Source: a virus. Taken from it: a stretch of 35,620 bases of DNA. The position numbers were made by a program, and so were the translations under genes. Position 1 is the first letter of the stretch, and every line of letters begins with the position of its first letter. Shown here one piece after another: positions 1-6,775 of the stretch. The DNA lies in the IMG/VR virus record IMGVR_UViG_3300046817_000616, positions 1 through 35,620 of that record; one strand, given 5' to 3'. The notes under the pieces were generated by a model. The model saw nothing but the letters and a program-made list of their open reading frames with translations, was not told where the DNA came from and did not search any database.

Positions 1-57
1 GTACCCGAACCTGACAGAATAGTTTACCCAACAGCAGTTGCCAACGTTGTAGGGTTT

Positions 58-86
58 GCCCCTGACTTCCGGGTCAGGGGCCTTTT
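58..86 (+). terminator. Rho-independent terminator upstream of the PEP-CTERM gene
   Basis: A perfect 9-bp stem (58-66 with 73-81) with a six-base loop is followed by four T residues at 83-86. It would end rightward transcription from the left of the window and insulates the PEP-CTERM gene, as is common for phage morons. Nothing else is clear in bases 1-57; one frame stops at 20-22 and could be the tail of an upstream gene. Confidence 0.8.
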
Positions 87-91
87 ACGTG

Positions 92-140
92 AGCAGCGGC
101 ATAGGTCTTCTGGGTCTATGCCGCCGCTCAAGTTGAGCGG
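92..140 (+). promoter_or_regulatory. Leader with two mutually exclusive hairpins before the PEP-CTERM gene
   Basis: Hairpin 1 pairs 92-104 with 116-128 (12 of 13 pairs, 11-base loop). Hairpin 2 pairs 124-130 with 134-140 (7 perfect pairs, 3-base loop). They share bases 124-128, so both cannot form in full at once. Hairpin 2 ends seven bases before the AAGGAG ribosome binding site. The arrangement resembles an attenuator or translational switch. No known riboswitch class was recognised and no good sigma-70 promoter was found here. Confidence 0.5.
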
Positions 141-159
141 TAACCTGAAGGAGAAAGTC

Positions 160-771
160 ATGAAGAGAAAGCTTTCCTTGGTCGCGGGGGCCGTCTTGGC
201 TCTTGCAGCCGCGTCGGCGAACGCAGTTGTCATCTGCAATGCCTGTGCGTACGTCAACGGGCAAGCCGCGACCAACTTGGGTATCCACAACCCGGGTACT
301 TTCGACGGCAGCACGTTCGCCAATTCGACCACCGGCCAGAACGGTGACTTCGACAATACCTGGGTCTTCAGCGTCGATCCGGCCGGGAAGGCCTCACTCG
401 ATGTGATCTTCTTGCCGATCCAGAACATCAGCAACTTCGCAGTACGGTTGTTCGATGTGTCCAGCTTCTCGTGCGGCGCCGCTGGTTCGGGGTGCAGTGC
501 GTTGACGCTGGGTGGCCTTCTGGCAACCAGCACGACGAACCCGACCTACGCTTCAGTACTGGACTTCTTCGGTCCGCTCAAGGGCACCTACGCCTTCGAG
601 GTGACGGGCACGGTCAGCGGTCTGACTGAAGGGCAACCGGCATCCTACGCCGGCAATCTGCAGACGGTGTCGGCGGTTCCGGAGCCCGAGACCTTTGCGC
701 TGTTCGGTGCTGGTCTGGCCACTCTGGCCTGGCTGCAACGGCGTCGCCAGAAGAAGAACCAAGAAGCCTAA
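160..771 (+). CDS. PEP-CTERM sorting domain protein (phage-encoded surface or secreted protein)
   Basis: This is a 203-residue exported protein. Residues 1-22 are a classic Sec signal peptide: MKRK, a hydrophobic core, and an Ala-rich cleavage region near ASANA. The middle is Gly/Ser/Thr/Asn-rich with an F-x-N-T-W segment near 64-68, like the FxDxF-type PEP-CTERM families. The C terminus (173-199) has VPEPETFALFGAG, a short membrane helix and an RRRQKK tail, the full exosortase recognition signal. In bacteria such proteins are processed by EpsH-type exosortases and linked to exopolysaccharide. No exosortase is seen here, so host machinery would be needed. ATG 160 was chosen over the in-frame ATG 118 because AAGGAG sits just upstream and the signal peptide starts there. 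Terminators on both sides mark it as a self-contained cargo gene. A role in surface change or superinfection exclusion is inference. Confidence 0.9.
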   Translation: MKRKLSLVAGAVLALAAASANAVVICNACAYVNGQAATNLGIHNPGTFDGSTFANSTTGQNGDFDNTWVFSVDPAGKASLDVIFLPIQNISNFAVRLFDVSSFSCGAAGSGCSALTLGGLLATSTTNPTYASVLDFFGPLKGTYAFEVTGTVSGLTEGQPASYAGNLQTVSAVPEPETFALFGAGLATLAWLQRRRQKKNQEA

Positions 772-772
772 G

Positions 773-791
773 AACTCGGGCCCGAGTTTTT
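773..791 (+). terminator. Rho-independent terminator after the PEP-CTERM gene
   Basis: A 16-base perfect palindrome (773-788) can fold as a 6-bp stem with a GGCC loop and runs into five T residues (787-791). It begins two bases after the stop codon, so transcription of the PEP-CTERM gene would end here. Confidence 0.75.
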
Positions 792-802
792 GAGAGGTAA
801 CT

Positions 803-824
803 GACCCCGGCTTCGGCCGGGGTC
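803..824 (+). promoter_or_regulatory. UUCG-capped hairpin before the exonuclease gene
   Basis: A perfect 9-bp stem (803-811 with 816-824) is closed by an extra-stable C(UUCG)G tetraloop. No T tract follows, so it is not a standard terminator. It lies just before the AAAGGA ribosome binding site of the exonuclease gene and may stabilise the mRNA 5' end or mark a processing site. Confidence 0.55.
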
Positions 825-838
825 TTCAAAGGACAAAG

Positions 839-1393
839 ATGCTTGAAGTAGTATTTGACTTTGAGTCAAAGGAAATAGAGAATAGACCAAAATACCCGCC
901 GGAACCGGTAGGTCTAGCTCTTCATATTACTGAAGGGTTCATGAAGCAAACCAAGTATTATGCTTGGGGACATCCGGAAGGCAACAACTGCACAGAGGAA
1001 GACGCCAAATATGTCACGTGGACCCTCCTCCAAGATCCCATCACTTTCTGGATCGCCCACAACACGGCCTTCGACGCATCTATCATCGAAGAGAAGTGGG
1101 AACTCGCATTTCCTTATGACAGAAGCGCGGATACAATGCTTCTGGCATTTCTCCATAATCCATACGGCGAGCTGTCCCTTAAGCCGCTCGCAGCGAAGCA
1201 CCTCGGTCTTCCGCCTGAAGAACAGGACGCAGTACAGCAATGGCTTATCACCCACGGCGTGGTGCGAAGCAATGACAAGCAATGGGGTGCCCACATTTCT
1301 AAGGCACCTGCTCAGGTTGTTGGACCGTACGCAATCGGTGACTGTATCCGCTGCAAGGGTCTCTTCGACTTCTACCGGGCAGTAGGTGTATGA
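839..1393 (+). CDS. Stand-alone 3'-5' exonuclease (DnaQ-like, DEDDy; polymerase proofreading domain)
   Basis: This 184-residue protein holds the three motifs of DEDDy exonucleases. Exo I is FDFES with Asp7 and Glu9, Exo II is AHNTAFDAS with Asp79, and Exo III is YAIGD with Tyr164 and Asp168. These four acidic residues bind two metal ions that cleave the 3' terminal nucleotide. The domain corresponds to the proofreading part of family A polymerases. The stop codon overlaps the polymerase start as ATGA, so translation is coupled and the two proteins probably work together. A single fused protein is usual in T7-like phages; here it is split. ATG 839 has AAAGGA in front. Confidence in the fold is high; the physical complex is inference. 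Confidence 0.88.
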   Translation: MLEVVFDFESKEIENRPKYPPEPVGLALHITEGFMKQTKYYAWGHPEGNNCTEEDAKYVTWTLLQDPITFWIAHNTAFDASIIEEKWELAFPYDRSADTMLLAFLHNPYGELSLKPLAAKHLGLPPEEQDAVQQWLITHGVVRSNDKQWGAHISKAPAQVVGPYAIGDCIRCKGLFDFYRAVGV

Positions 1394-2619
1394 ACCCAGA
1401 ACAACTTGAATACAAGCTCATGCCGGTGATCAACCGGATGGAGCGTCGCGGCATCAACCTGAATGGCCCCCTTCTCAAAGCTGACACCGACTTCTATTGG
1501 ATGAAGCTCGAGGAAGTCGACGAAGAGATATGGCGAATTCTGGGAAAGCAGGTTGACATTGATAGCAATGAAGATCTTGCCAATGCACTTGAAGCTGCAG
1601 GCAAGTCTAAGGGCTTTCTCAAGACGCCAAAAGGAAGGCGTTCGGTCTCCAAAGAATCATTGACCCAGGCGATTGGTGACGATGAACTACTTTGCAACCT
1701 CCTCATTCGCTCAGCCCTCGGTACCTCACTTCGGACGTTCATGCAGCCATGGGTCGTCCAGTATGATCGGCATGGTCGGCTATTTCTTCGATGGAATCAG
1801 TTCCGTAACTACTCGGATACAGGTGCTAGAACAGGGCGGCTCTCGTCGAGCCCGAACCTACAGAATATCCCAGTTGAGTGGGAAGAGCTCCGTGACACTT
1901 TCAAGCGGCTCGGGTACACCCCCGCTTTCGAGTTACCATCTATACGACAGTATATCATACCCGATCCAGGTATGGTGTTCGTGGGGGGTGACTACAAAGC
2001 GCAGGAGATGCGACTACTGGCACACTTCTCACAAGGAGTCCTTCTCGAGTCGGTACGGGCTCAACCCGATGCCGACATTCATGAAGTTGCTGCAAAGATT
2101 GCAGGCGTTACACGTCGTGTCGCTAAGACACTCGGTTTCGCGGTCCTCTATGGTGCAGGCGTCGGCAGGATTGCGGAATCACTCAACATTGGCGTTGCGG
2201 ATGCGGCTCGCATCAAAGAGCAATATCTCCGCGCCTTGCCCGACATCAAGAGGTTTCAGAAAGCGCAGACAGATATTGGGAAATCGGGCGGCTATGTCGA
2301 GACTTTGAATGGTCGCAAGTACTACACCGATCCGACCATTAAGGTAATCAACGGCCGAGTAGTTGAGTTCAGCTACAAACTAGTCAACTACAAGATTCAA
2401 GGTTCAGCAGCCGACCAGACTAAGCTAGCTATGGTCGACTATGACGATATGGACGAAGGCGAGCTAGTCCTATCAGTGCATGATCAGCTCGTATCACAAG
2501 TGCCAATCGGCACATCCAGCGACAAACTTGTTAAGGCGATGGCAGGTTCGTTCCAGGATGTCCTTCGTTACCAGGTAACGGTGGATCCATCAACTGGCTA
2601 CAACTTTGCGGAGCTTTAA
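1390..2619 (+). CDS. Family A DNA polymerase, polymerase domain only
   Basis: This 409-residue protein is the replicative polymerase of the phage. It carries the TGRLSSSPNLQNIP block (148-161), motif A GGDYKAQEMR with catalytic Asp201, motif B RRVAKTLGFAVLYG (242-255) with Arg242, Lys246, Phe250 and Tyr254, and motif C VHDQ with His364 and Asp365. Motif C normally reads HDE; here the Glu is Gln366. The Asp that binds metal is kept, so activity is expected. Phe250 matches the Phe of E. coli Pol I at the sugar-selectivity site. There is no exonuclease domain; it is supplied by the upstream overlapping gene. The length matches the palm, fingers and thumb of Klenow-type enzymes. Confidence 0.95.
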   Translation: MNPEQLEYKLMPVINRMERRGINLNGPLLKADTDFYWMKLEEVDEEIWRILGKQVDIDSNEDLANALEAAGKSKGFLKTPKGRRSVSKESLTQAIGDDELLCNLLIRSALGTSLRTFMQPWVVQYDRHGRLFLRWNQFRNYSDTGARTGRLSSSPNLQNIPVEWEELRDTFKRLGYTPAFELPSIRQYIIPDPGMVFVGGDYKAQEMRLLAHFSQGVLLESVRAQPDADIHEVAAKIAGVTRRVAKTLGFAVLYGAGVGRIAESLNIGVADAARIKEQYLRALPDIKRFQKAQTDIGKSGGYVETLNGRKYYTDPTIKVINGRVVEFSYKLVNYKIQGSAADQTKLAMVDYDDMDEGELVLSVHDQLVSQVPIGTSSDKLVKAMAGSFQDVLRYQVTVDPSTGYNFAEL

Positions 2620-3281
2620 TGTACACAGAACCCTGGGGTTTTTCCAAACTCGACACCTTTCAGCAATGCAAGAAGCGCTTCTTCTTCCAGTATGTTCAGA
2701 AGTTGCCATCGCCATCAAATGCGGCAATGGAACGTGGAGGCAAGATCCATGAGACCATCGAATCCTACTTACAGGGTTGGATCACCTCTATGCCGGAAGA
2801 TCAGGTACCGGCAGTCTGGAAGCCTCGGCTGGATGAGCTCAAAGCTATGCCAAACTTCACTTCTGAGCAAGCCATCGGTCTTGATAAGAACTGGCGGCCA
2901 CTTAAGGACTGGTTCCAAAAGGAAACCTGGCTTCGTGCCAAGATGGATGCGAAGTCAACACCCCGTCCAGAGCACCTTTCAGTGGTGGACTTCAAGACAG
3001 GCAAATACCGCGTACCATCTGATGAGCAGATAGAGCTGTACGCCATTGTCGGCCAAGCACAACACCCAGAAGTGGAAGTAGCTACGGCGGAGTTCTGGTT
3101 CATAGATCTTGACGATGTCTATAGTAAGACATTTCAAGGTCCGGCGCTCTTGGCACTTCGGAAGAAGTATGAGAATCTTGCAGATCAAATCTACAAAACG
3201 GAGGTGTGGATCGAAGAACCAAGTCGTGAGTGCAAGTGGTGTCCCTACTCCAAGTCAAGGGGTGGGCCATGCAAGTTCTAG
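2619..3281 (+). CDS. PD-(D/E)XK exonuclease with probable Fe-S cluster (Cas4/RecB-like)
   Basis: This 220-residue protein has the layout of Cas4, AddB and related phage nucleases. The N terminus has FSKLDTFQQCKKRF with Cys17, then GGKIHETIE with His44. The catalytic core is Asp110, then VVDFKTGK with Asp124 and Lys126, then the QIELYA helix with Gln137 and Tyr141. The C terminus has C-x2-C-x9-C (Cys205, Cys208, Cys218). Together with Cys17 these four residues are the standard ligands of a 4Fe-4S cluster that staples the fold. It probably trims DNA ends during replication or recombination. The ATG overlaps the polymerase stop by one base (TAATG), giving tight coupling. Confidence 0.88.
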   Translation: MYTEPWGFSKLDTFQQCKKRFFFQYVQKLPSPSNAAMERGGKIHETIESYLQGWITSMPEDQVPAVWKPRLDELKAMPNFTSEQAIGLDKNWRPLKDWFQKETWLRAKMDAKSTPRPEHLSVVDFKTGKYRVPSDEQIELYAIVGQAQHPEVEVATAEFWFIDLDDVYSKTFQGPALLALRKKYENLADQIYKTEVWIEEPSRECKWCPYSKSRGGPCKF

Positions 3282-3583
3282 AGTCGGAGATTGAAAGAAA
3301 ATGCACAACAATAGCGGCGAAGCACCGATGTATCCTGCTGAAGGTCGAGAAGCGGAAGGGGTGGCCCGACCGAATCTTGATGTGCCCGAACGGGCAGATG
3401 GCCTGGCTCGAGTTCAAGCGGCCGGGGGAGATGCCGACGAAGTTCCAGGAACACATTCACATGGAACTGCGAGCGATGAATTTCAGAGTCTACGTGGTGG
3501 ACAACTATTCGGAGTTCATGACGGCACTTCTATTGTTGAAGGGTTTGGACCACCCACCTGGATCCCCGTTAACTACCAAGTGA
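3269..3583 (+). CDS. VRR-NUC domain nuclease
   Basis: This protein has about 104 residues. It has the VRR-NUC signature of GWPDR (31-35), a beta strand ending LEFKRPG with Glu48 and Lys50, and a following KFQ helix with Gln60. The family is a PD-(D/E)XK-type nuclease found in phages next to helicases and in Fan1. ATG 3269 was chosen over 3230 because it follows AAGGGG at a good distance and leaves only 13 bases of overlap with the previous gene. The end of this gene overlaps the SNF2-like frame, and the two may act as one nuclease-translocase unit. See the findings for a possible frameshift. Confidence 0.82.
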   Translation: MQVLESEIERKCTTIAAKHRCILLKVEKRKGWPDRILMCPNGQMAWLEFKRPGEMPTKFQEHIHMELRAMNFRVYVVDNYSEFMTALLLLKGLDHPPGSPLTTK

Positions 3584-4914
3584 GAGGTGTAGAATGGCTA
3601 AGCGAGCGTCCTGGCTCGGCCCTCTTTCTGAAACCCGGCTCTGGCAAGACCTCAGTAGTTCTTGCCTCGGCCCTTCGCGTGCAAGACATATGGAAGAAGC
3701 GCGCAAGAATGCTGGTGATCGCCCCCCTGACAGTGGCAGTGACCACGTGGATGGCGGAACCCAAGAAGTGGAAACAGTTTTCTGGCCTAAAGGTGGGATT
3801 AGCACGGGGCCCGGAACGGGAGTCCATCCTCCAAGACGTTACGCTCGACGTAGTCGTTACTAACTACGACGCCCTTGAATGGGCCGCGCCGATCCTAATG
3901 CAAGGGCACAACTTCGACATTCTTTGTGCCGATGAAATCACACGCTTGAAACATATTCAATCAAAGAGATTCAAGCGTTTGAAGCCATTGCTGCCGACGT
4001 TCAAGTATCGGTGGGGCCTTACGGGCACGCCAGCCGCCAATGGCTTGCTGGACCTCTTCGGGCAGATCATGGTTCTAGACTACGGTCAGCGATTGGGTCG
4101 GTTCATTACCCATTTTCGCATGACGTACTTCTACCAGAAGCCTTGGGATCAGTACCGCTTCTATATTAGCGATCAGATGGCGACCAAGCTGATAGAGAAG
4201 ATCAGCGACATCTGCATGTACCTGGACAACGACGAGGAGATGGAACTTCCTCCCTTGATCGATGTACTCCGGCAGGCCCCCTTCAACCAGGCAGTGAAGA
4301 AGCAGTATGACGAGCTCGAGGAAGAGTTCATCTTGCGTCTTGAAACCGGTCTAGTAACGGCAGCCAATGCGGGGGTGCTCACCAGCAAGCTGCGACAGTT
4401 CACTGGTGGGGGTATATACTCGAGTTCAGCTGATCGCTCTTGGTCCGAAGTACATAGAACAAAGATCGAGCTCCTTGATGATCTGGTCGAGGAGCTTGCA
4501 GGGGAGCCACTGATGGTGGCATATCAGTTCGAGCACGAGTTCGAGCGTTTGACCAAGGAGTATCCCAAAGCCTTGTACATCAAAGGAGGAATGTCAAAGA
4601 AACAGTTGCAAGAGACAGTGGAACAATGGAACACAGGCGATCACCCCCTTATGCTCGTTCAACCTTCGGCGGCAGCGCTGGGTTTGAATTTGCAGTTCGG
4701 TGGTAGCAACGTTGCGTGGTATACCTTGACCTACAATTTGGAGGAATATATCCAGTTGATAGCACGGTTGCTGCGCAAAGGCCAAACCAAGACGGTCATG
4801 AACTACATCCTTGCGGTGGAGAAGACGATCGACGCGGTAGTAGCAAAGGTGCTGGTCGAGAAGAACATAACACAAGATAAGGTCTTTGAAGCGCTCCAAG
4901 GACTCAAAGTGTAA
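3580..4914 (+). CDS. SNF2-like superfamily 2 DNA-dependent ATPase/helicase
   Basis: From GTG 3580 this is 444 residues. It has Walker A PGSGKT (3634-3651), motif II CADE (3925-3936), motif III LTGTP near 4018-4032, and motif VI QLIARLLRKGQ near 4753-4785. These are the two RecA-like lobes of SNF2-type DNA translocases. GTG 3580 forms a GTGA overlap with the VRR-NUC stop, like several other pairs in this genome. However, the same frame is open from 3301, and just upstream of 3580 it reads WIPVNYQ, continuing into VRGVEWL. That looks like the conserved Q motif, and it would be lost with the GTG start. No good in-frame start lies between 3403 and 3580. The true N terminus may therefore come from a long overlap (ATG 3301) or from frameshifting. 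Confidence 0.85.
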   Translation: MRGVEWLSERPGSALFLKPGSGKTSVVLASALRVQDIWKKRARMLVIAPLTVAVTTWMAEPKKWKQFSGLKVGLARGPERESILQDVTLDVVVTNYDALEWAAPILMQGHNFDILCADEITRLKHIQSKRFKRLKPLLPTFKYRWGLTGTPAANGLLDLFGQIMVLDYGQRLGRFITHFRMTYFYQKPWDQYRFYISDQMATKLIEKISDICMYLDNDEEMELPPLIDVLRQAPFNQAVKKQYDELEEEFILRLETGLVTAANAGVLTSKLRQFTGGGIYSSSADRSWSEVHRTKIELLDDLVEELAGEPLMVAYQFEHEFERLTKEYPKALYIKGGMSKKQLQETVEQWNTGDHPLMLVQPSAAALGLNLQFGGSNVAWYTLTYNLEEYIQLIARLLRKGQTKTVMNYILAVEKTIDAVVAKVLVEKNITQDKVFEALQGLKV

Positions 4915-4970
4915 CATTTGTAACAAACGTAACGAAACAGTTTACACGGAGGCATTGGGCACGTTATAAT
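4911..4970 (+). promoter_or_regulatory. Sigma-70-like promoter with triple GTAAC array
   Basis: Three GTAAC copies start at 4911, 4920 and 4929, an exact 9-bp period. They are followed by TTTACA at 4941-4946 and TATAAT at 4965-4970 with an 18-bp spacer. Transcription would start near 4977 and serve the gene at 5019 and the nucleotide cassette. The first GTAAC overlaps the stop codon of the SNF2-like gene. Very similar elements occur at 34780 and, with weaker -35 regions, at 31461 and 32598. Confidence 0.85.
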
Positions 4971-5018
4971 GAATATCTACGCAGCAATCTCGCTCCGTAG
5001 GGCACCTGGAGTAATAGC

Positions 5019-5672
5019 ATGGATTTCAAGGGCATGAGCATGTCCCAACTGATCGAGGAGCACAACAAGCTGGCGCAGATCGCCGGTGTGCCCCAAGAAT
5101 CCGAGTTCAAGAACTTGGCCGCTGCTCGGACGGCTATCACCAACCTGGAGATGAAGATGACAGAAGCAGTCGAAGGCGGCGAAGCCGTCACGGTCACTGA
5201 AGGCGATGTCGGTACGGTTCCGGCCGGCGTCTCGACGACCGACAGCAAGTACAGCACGGTCGGCAAGCGCGGTCCGACGCAAGGCGTTGGCGAGTTCGCC
5301 AAAGACCTCCTGAGCAAGGGCATGGCCACCGGCGACGTTCTGAACGCCGTCCGCACGCAGTTCCCGACGGCGAAGACCAGCGCCTCGTGCATCGCCTACT
5401 ACAAGGCGGCGCTCAAGAACCCGCTCTTGGGCAAGCGCAAGGGGGGTGCTGTCGCAAGCGATCCCGCCGCGCTTCGCGCCAAGGCCGCCGAGCTGATGGC
5501 TCAGGCGCAACAAGCCGAAGCGGCGAACGCGGCACAGGCCGTCGAGAACGCCAAGAAGGCAGTGGCTGCGGCCGAAGAAGCCAAGAAGATCGCCGAGGCG
5601 GCGCTCGCGGCTCAAGCGGCTCTGCAAGCGCAGCAAGCGCAAGCGCCGGTCGAAGCACCTGCCGCTGGATGA
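5019..5672 (+). CDS. KTT-CIAWYK domain protein with Ala-rich coiled-coil tail
   Basis: This 217-residue protein has three parts. Residues 1-50 are helical (SQLIEEHNKLAQIAGVP and following). Residues about 85-135 hold the domain shared with the products at 31097 and 31566: GVGEFAKDLL, then FPTAKTSASCIAYYK. The C-terminal third is almost all Ala, Glu, Gln and Lys and is probably a long helix or coiled coil. I do not recognise a named family. The shared domain is small, helical and basic at its end, and could bind nucleic acid. The gene is first behind a GTAAC-array promoter, as are its two relatives. GGAG precedes ATG 5019. Confidence 0.85.
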   Translation: MDFKGMSMSQLIEEHNKLAQIAGVPQESEFKNLAAARTAITNLEMKMTEAVEGGEAVTVTEGDVGTVPAGVSTTDSKYSTVGKRGPTQGVGEFAKDLLSKGMATGDVLNAVRTQFPTAKTSASCIAYYKAALKNPLLGKRKGGAVASDPAALRAKAAELMAQAQQAEAANAAQAVENAKKAVAAAEEAKKIAEAALAAQAALQAQQAQAPVEAPAAG

Positions 5673-5673
5673 C

Positions 5674-5952
5674 GTGAACCGCCAGCGCTACCTGGAGCTC
5701 ATCGAACCAGCGCTCCAGGTTGTGGTGAAGAAGCATGAGGACTACGGAGTAGCGTCCGTAGGCCTCAATGCCTATTTCCCATTTGGTTCAAAGTCTTATG
5801 TCCAGATGCTGCATGTCAAGTGCCAGCGCCTGGTTTCGTTGGCGTCAAGTGATCGCCCCCCGAACTTCGAATCCGTACAAGATTCGTTGAACGACATGAT
5901 CAACTACGCCATCTTTATGTTGGATGCCATTGATAAAGGCGAAATCAAGTGA
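5674..5952 (+). CDS. DUF1599-like small helical protein
   Basis: This 92-residue protein contains KKHEDYG, KCQRLVSL, and a final ESVQDSLNDMINYAIF helix. That pattern fits the DUF1599 family, which is often found in phages and is linked to nucleotide modification cassettes; the family match is from memory of its pattern. GTG 5674 begins one base after the preceding stop, and the end overlaps the next gene as GTGA, so it belongs to the nucleotide operon. It may act on a nucleotide together with the next three enzymes, but no catalytic residue can be assigned with certainty. Confidence 0.75.
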   Translation: MNRQRYLELIEPALQVVVKKHEDYGVASVGLNAYFPFGSKSYVQMLHVKCQRLVSLASSDRPPNFESVQDSLNDMINYAIFMLDAIDKGEIK

Positions 5953-6773
5953 CCAACTATGAGTTAGACTATCTCGACCTTGTCACTAAGACGGTCGAGT
6001 TGGGTGAGTATCGCGAATGTCGCAATGGCGAGACGCGGGCTCAGTTCGGCCAAACCCTGGTCATTGAGGAGTTGGAGCATGGCATGTTCCCGATCCTCAC
6101 AACGCGCCAGATCTTCTACAAAGGCATCCTCGGCGAGTTGGCTGCCTTCGTGAGGGGAGCCACCAAGATCAGCGACTTCAAGAAGTGGGGTTGCAACTAC
6201 TGGGACGAGAACGCCGAGGCGTGGGTTGGCAACCTTGGTCTCGAGCTCAAGGACATGTCGATTGGTCAGGTCTACGGCGCGCAATGGCGCAACTGGCGAA
6301 AGTCTGGCTATGATCAGTTGCAGCACATGCTTGACGGCCTGCTCAAGGACCCGCATGGTCGGCGGCACGTTATGACTACTTTCGATCCCACCGAGAAGTC
6401 ATGTCTGCCCCCATGTCATCTGTTATGTCAGTTCTTTGCCAGTAGCAGAGGGCGCCTGGACTGCACGGTCTACATGCGCAGTGTGGACCTCATCCATGGT
6501 CTGCCATCCGACGTCGTGCTCTACGCAGCGCTCATGTGCATTGTCTCGAACTACATTGAGATGATGCCAGGTAGGCTGACCTTCTTCCTCGGTGACACCC
6601 ATGTCTACGAAAACCACGTAGACAAGTTCATGATGCTTCAGAAGAATCGCTCGCTCCTGAAGATGCCATCTTATGGCATGATGCCGAACTCAGTCTTCGA
6701 CTTTGAGCCGGTCCATCTCAGTTTGTTTCAGTATAACTATGCTGAAGCCATCAACTATCCTTTCAACGTCTGA
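5949..6773 (+). CDS. Thymidylate synthase-fold enzyme, probable dCMP (hydroxy)methyltransferase
   Basis: This 274-residue protein has the thymidylate synthase layout: LTTRQ near 50, WDE at 85-87, VYGAQWRNW near 108-116, the LPPCH active site with Cys156, RSVD (177-180), and GDTHVYENH near 215-223. In true thymidylate synthase the segment after RS.D reads GLPFN, and the Asn selects dUMP. Here it reads GLPSD with Asp188. In the family, Asn-to-Asp at this position switches preference to dCMP, and T4 dCMP hydroxymethylase has Asp. The likely product is therefore 5-methyl- or 5-hydroxymethyl-dCMP for modified phage DNA; which one cannot be told from sequence. The start is GTG in a GTGA overlap. 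The cassette also encodes a pyrophosphohydrolase and a dCMP deaminase, the same kind of partners T4 uses. Confidence 0.85.
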   Translation: MTNYELDYLDLVTKTVELGEYRECRNGETRAQFGQTLVIEELEHGMFPILTTRQIFYKGILGELAAFVRGATKISDFKKWGCNYWDENAEAWVGNLGLELKDMSIGQVYGAQWRNWRKSGYDQLQHMLDGLLKDPHGRRHVMTTFDPTEKSCLPPCHLLCQFFASSRGRLDCTVYMRSVDLIHGLPSDVVLYAALMCIVSNYIEMMPGRLTFFLGDTHVYENHVDKFMMLQKNRSLLKMPSYGMMPNSVFDFEPVHLSLFQYNYAEAINYPFNV

Positions 6774-6775
6774 TC

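Noticed and set aside
1-120. Open reading frame 1 from base 1 that begins V-P-E-P and continues into the PEP-CTERM gene.
   Set aside because: No membrane helix follows this VPEP, the frame runs through a terminator hairpin, and the real gene has its own start and ribosome binding site at 160.
118-160. ATG 118 as the start of the PEP-CTERM gene.
   Set aside because: It would put fourteen residues before a perfect signal peptide, has no ribosome binding site, and lies in the hairpin leader.
3301-3580. Full extension of the SNF2-like gene to ATG 3301.
   Set aside because: It would overlap the well-supported VRR-NUC gene over 280 bases, and the extra sequence does not look like a protein domain except for the last few residues, which are discussed as a finding.
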